Source of the DNA: Enterovirga sp.
GTDB taxonomy: Bacteria > Pseudomonadota > Alphaproteobacteria > Rhizobiales > Beijerinckiaceae
Length of the DNA stretch: 7,677 nucleotides
Assembly: GCA_028290385.1 (NCBI GenBank)
Contig: JAQGJZ010000148.1
Span: 1 to 7,677 of the forward strand
Direction of reading: 5' to 3'
Positions 5,629 through 7,677 of the stretch are shown here, piece by piece. The notes under the pieces are model-generated. The model had not been told where the DNA came from. It saw only the letters and a program-made list of their open reading frames with translations, and did no database searches. Made by a program: the position numbers and the translations under genes. How positions within the stretch are numbered: position 1 is the first letter of the stretch; each line of letters starts with the position of its first letter.

Positions 5629-6577
5629 GAACCTTCTTCTTGCAATCCTCGCCCGCATCGGCCGCTACGGCACGCAGGGTTTCGTGATCAGCCTGCTGGT
5701 CGGGCTGTCGCTGCCCTGGCTTGCGGCCGCGGCGCGACCGTTTCTCGGCGTCACGGTTTTCGTCTTTCTGTTGACCAGCTTCATGCGGCTGAACGGCCCG
5801 GCCTTCCTGGCGGTGCTGCGCGCGCCCCGGCTGCTGGCCCTGTGCCTCGTCTGCACGCTTGCGGCCCCGGGGCTTCTGGTGCTGCTCGCCAAGCAGGTCG
5901 CCGGGCCCGACCTGATCGATCCGGGCCTCGGTCTCGGGCTTGCGCTCTACGCCGCGGCGCCGCCCATCATGTCGTCGCCCGCGGTCGCGATGCTGCTCGG
6001 GGTCGAGCCGGCCCTGATCCTGGCCACGGTCCTGATCGCCACGCTCGCCGCGCCCCTGCTCGCGCCAATCCTCGCCGACTTTGTTGCGGGCGGGGCGGTT
6101 CCGATCGACGTCACGATCCTGATCACGCGCCTGGTCGGGCTCGTTGGCGGAGCGCTGGTCGCCGGCATCGTGCTGCGCCGGCTGCTCGGCCCGGCTCTGA
6201 TCCAGGCGCATTCGCGCAGCCTCGATGGTGTCGGCGTGCTGATGTACGGCCTGTTCGCGATCGCCGCGATGGACGGCGTGCTGGCCGCCGTAGTGACGGA
6301 GCCCGCGCGGGTCGCCGGGTATCTGGGCCTGTCCGTCGCCCTCTCAGTCGCGGGCTTTGCGGCGGCCTGGGCCATCCTGCGGGCCGTGCCGCCGCCGGAG
6401 CGGGTGGTGCTCGGCTATGCGACCGGCCACCGCAACATGGGCCTGCTCGTGGCGGCGCTCGGGGCGAGTGCGCCCGAGACCGCCTTTCTGTTCTTCGCGC
6501 TCGCGCAGTTCCCGATCTACCTCGGCCCGCAGGTCATGCGGTTCCTGGCGCGGAAGATCCTGCCGGCCGCCGCCTGA
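5627..6577 (+). CDS. BASS-type (bile acid:sodium symporter fold) transporter, substrate unknown
   Basis: This 316-residue protein is almost entirely hydrophobic helices, with about ten predicted membrane segments (first near 18-36, last near 286-303), and belongs to the inner membrane. Its two diagnostic regions fit the BASS/SBF fold, in which two broken helices cross at the transport site: APPIMSSPAVAMLLG (111-125) in the first half and GYATGHRNMGLLVAALG (263-279) in the second. BASS relatives carry bile acids, pyruvate, pantoate or other organic anions with Na+, and some related exporters move arsenite; the substrate cannot be read from the sequence. The ATG at 5627 lacks a clear ribosome site and sits in the arm of a hairpin; M1 places the first helix at a normal distance from the N-terminus. 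It ends 3 nt from the stop of the convergent oxidoreductase gene and has no evident tie to chemotaxis. Confidence 0.8.
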   Translation: MNLLLAILARIGRYGTQGFVISLLVGLSLPWLAAAARPFLGVTVFVFLLTSFMRLNGPAFLAVLRAPRLLALCLVCTLAAPGLLVLLAKQVAGPDLIDPGLGLGLALYAAAPPIMSSPAVAMLLGVEPALILATVLIATLAAPLLAPILADFVAGGAVPIDVTILITRLVGLVGGALVAGIVLRRLLGPALIQAHSRSLDGVGVLMYGLFAIAAMDGVLAAVVTEPARVAGYLGLSVALSVAGFAAAWAILRAVPPPERVVLGYATGHRNMGLLVAALGASAPETAFLFFALAQFPIYLGPQVMRFLARKILPAAA

Positions 6578-6580
6578 GGC

Positions 6581-7675
6581 CTAGTCGCCGATCTTTTCGC
6601 AGACCTCGGTCGCGATCGACAGGGCCGAGGTGAGGCCGGGGCTTTCGATGCCAAACAGGGAGACGAGGCGCGGCAGGCCGTGCGCCTCCGGCCCTTCGAT
6701 CATGAAATCCGCCGGTTTCTCGCCGGGGCCCGTCAGCTTGGGCCGGATCCCGGCGTAATCCGGCACGAGGGCGCCGTCCGGCAGGCCGGGCCAGTAGCGC
6801 CGGATGGACGCATAGAAGGATTCGGCGCGCGCCGGGTCGACCTCGTAATCGAGCGTGTCGGTCCATTCGACATCGGGCCCGAACCGCATCCGACCCGCGA
6901 GGTCGAGCGTCAGGTGCGTGCCGAGCCCGCCATCGACCGGGGCCGGGTAGATCAAACGCGTAAAGGCCGGCCGCCCGAGGCAGCCGAAGTAGTTGCCCTT
7001 GGCGTAGACGAGCGGCGGAATCCGGTCCTCGGGGTAGCCGTCCGTCGCGCGGGCGACGCCCTGGGCGCCGAGCCCGGCCGCGATCACGACGGCGTCCACC
7101 GTCATCGTCCCGCTTTCGGAGCCTCCATATTCCACCTCCCAGCCGAGCGCGGTGTGCGTCAGGCGGGTGATCTCGGAGTTAAGGGCGACGTTGCCGGACG
7201 CATCCTCGATATCGCCCACGAGGGCCAGCATGAGCGCGTGGCTGTCGACGATCCCGGTCTCCTCGGACAGCAGCGCGGCCACGCACGAAATGTTCGGCTC
7301 GAGCTTTCGGGCGCGCTCGGCATCGATCACTGACAGCCCGCGCACACCGTTCGCACGGCCCTGCTCGTAGATGCCCTCGATCTTCGAGACCTCCAACTCG
7401 GAGGTGGCAACGATCAGCTTGCCGCAGCGCTTTGCGGGCACGCCATGGCTCGCGCAGTACTCGTAGAGGAGCTCCCGGCCCTTCACGCAGTGGTGAGCCC
7501 GCAGCGAGTCGGTCGGGTAGTAGAGACCGGCATGGATCACCTCGCTATTCCGCGAGGACACCCCCGATCCGATGCCGCCTTCCCGCTCGGTGACGATCAC
7601 GGAATGGCCATTGCGGGCGAGGGCCCGGCCGCAGGCAAGGCCGACAACACCGGCACCGATAACAAGCACTTCCAT
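6581..7675 (-). CDS. FAD-dependent oxidoreductase, L-2-hydroxyglutarate oxidase (LhgO/L2HGDH)-like
   Basis: The 364-residue protein is a DAO-fold flavoenzyme. The FAD-binding Rossmann motif is at the very N-terminus: VIGAGVVG with G7, G9 and G12, and acidic E30 at the end of the second strand for the ribose. Segments typical of the L-2-hydroxyglutarate oxidase group follow: SSRNSEVIHAGLYYP (40-54), SLRAHHCVKGRELL (57-70), CGKLIVA (84-90), GIVDSH (141-146), the second FAD strand VVIAAGLGA (196-204), and the C-terminal GIRPKL (309-314) and FGIESPGLTSALSIA (341-355). Family members oxidise L-2-hydroxyglutarate to 2-oxoglutarate, removing a toxic by-product and usually passing electrons to the respiratory chain. 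At 364 residues it is clearly shorter than E. coli LhgO (about 420) or human L2HGDH (about 460), so another 2-hydroxy acid substrate is possible. The ATG is 2 nt from the window edge, so its promoter lies outside. It converges with the transporter gene. Confidence 0.85.
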   Translation of the reverse strand: MEVLVIGAGVVGLACGRALARNGHSVIVTEREGGIGSGVSSRNSEVIHAGLYYPTDSLRAHHCVKGRELLYEYCASHGVPAKRCGKLIVATSELEVSKIEGIYEQGRANGVRGLSVIDAERARKLEPNISCVAALLSEETGIVDSHALMLALVGDIEDASGNVALNSEITRLTHTALGWEVEYGGSESGTMTVDAVVIAAGLGAQGVARATDGYPEDRIPPLVYAKGNYFGCLGRPAFTRLIYPAPVDGGLGTHLTLDLAGRMRFGPDVEWTDTLDYEVDPARAESFYASIRRYWPGLPDGALVPDYAGIRPKLTGPGEKPADFMIEGPEAHGLPRLVSLFGIESPGLTSALSIATEVCEKIGD

Positions 7676-7677
7676 AG

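Noticed and set aside
5048..6211. Long minus-strand open frame (387 residues) across the cheT-like gene, the small membrane protein gene and the transporter
   Set aside because: Its product is low-complexity and rich in Arg, Asp, Gln and Gly, with no domain pattern. It is antisense to better-supported genes and is a usual by-product of high GC.
5575..6633. Plus-strand open frame (352 residues) in another frame over the transporter
   Set aside because: Its product is Arg/Ala/Gly-rich without membrane helices, whereas the overlapping frame encodes a coherent membrane transporter with BASS motifs.

Overview
The window carries the distal part of a chemotaxis operon from a high-GC alphaproteobacterium, most likely of the order Hyphomicrobiales (Rhizobiales). 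The support is the strong preference for G or C at third codon positions, the alphaproteobacterial CheA segment AIRAQPVKSVFQRMPR, a motor-type CheY with SDFNMP around its phosphorylation site (as I recall it from Sinorhizobium meliloti CheY2), and the order cheA-cheW-cheR-cheB-cheY-cheD-cheT, which is the S. meliloti order. The genus cannot be fixed from the sequence alone.

Positions 1-5201 (+ strand) hold seven tightly packed chemotaxis genes: cheA (5' end cut off by the window), cheW, cheR, cheB, a cheY2-type cheY, cheD and a small gene with the features of cheT. Junctions are 4-nt GTGA overlaps (cheR/cheB, cheY/cheD), a 1-nt TGATG overlap (cheB/cheY), or the identical 9-mer TGATCGATG (cheA/cheW, cheW/cheR). 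They look like one translationally coupled transcript. Together they give kinase (CheA) and coupling protein (CheW), receptor methylation (CheR), demethylation and deamidation (CheB), receptor deamidation (CheD), motor signalling (CheY), and probably signal termination (CheT, a CheZ-like DxxxQ phosphatase). CheC and a canonical CheZ are not in the window. Receptors, a second CheY and CheS would be expected upstream, outside the window.

Positions 5202-5626 are a transition zone. It has a 77-nt gap with no clear signal, an 87-residue single-pass membrane protein of unknown function, and an 84-nt gap with three consecutive inverted repeats: a 7-bp hairpin, a perfect 16-bp palindrome, and a 7-bp hairpin whose 3' arm takes in the first two bases of the next start codon.

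Positions 5627-7675 hold two metabolic or transport genes that converge with a 3-nt gap: a ten-helix-type transporter of the bile acid:sodium symporter (BASS) fold on the + strand, and a short FAD-dependent oxidoreductase of the L-2-hydroxyglutarate oxidase/DAO family on the - strand, complete to its ATG just inside the window edge. Neither has an evident link to chemotaxis. No RNA genes, mobile elements, CRISPR arrays or convincing intrinsic terminators were seen.
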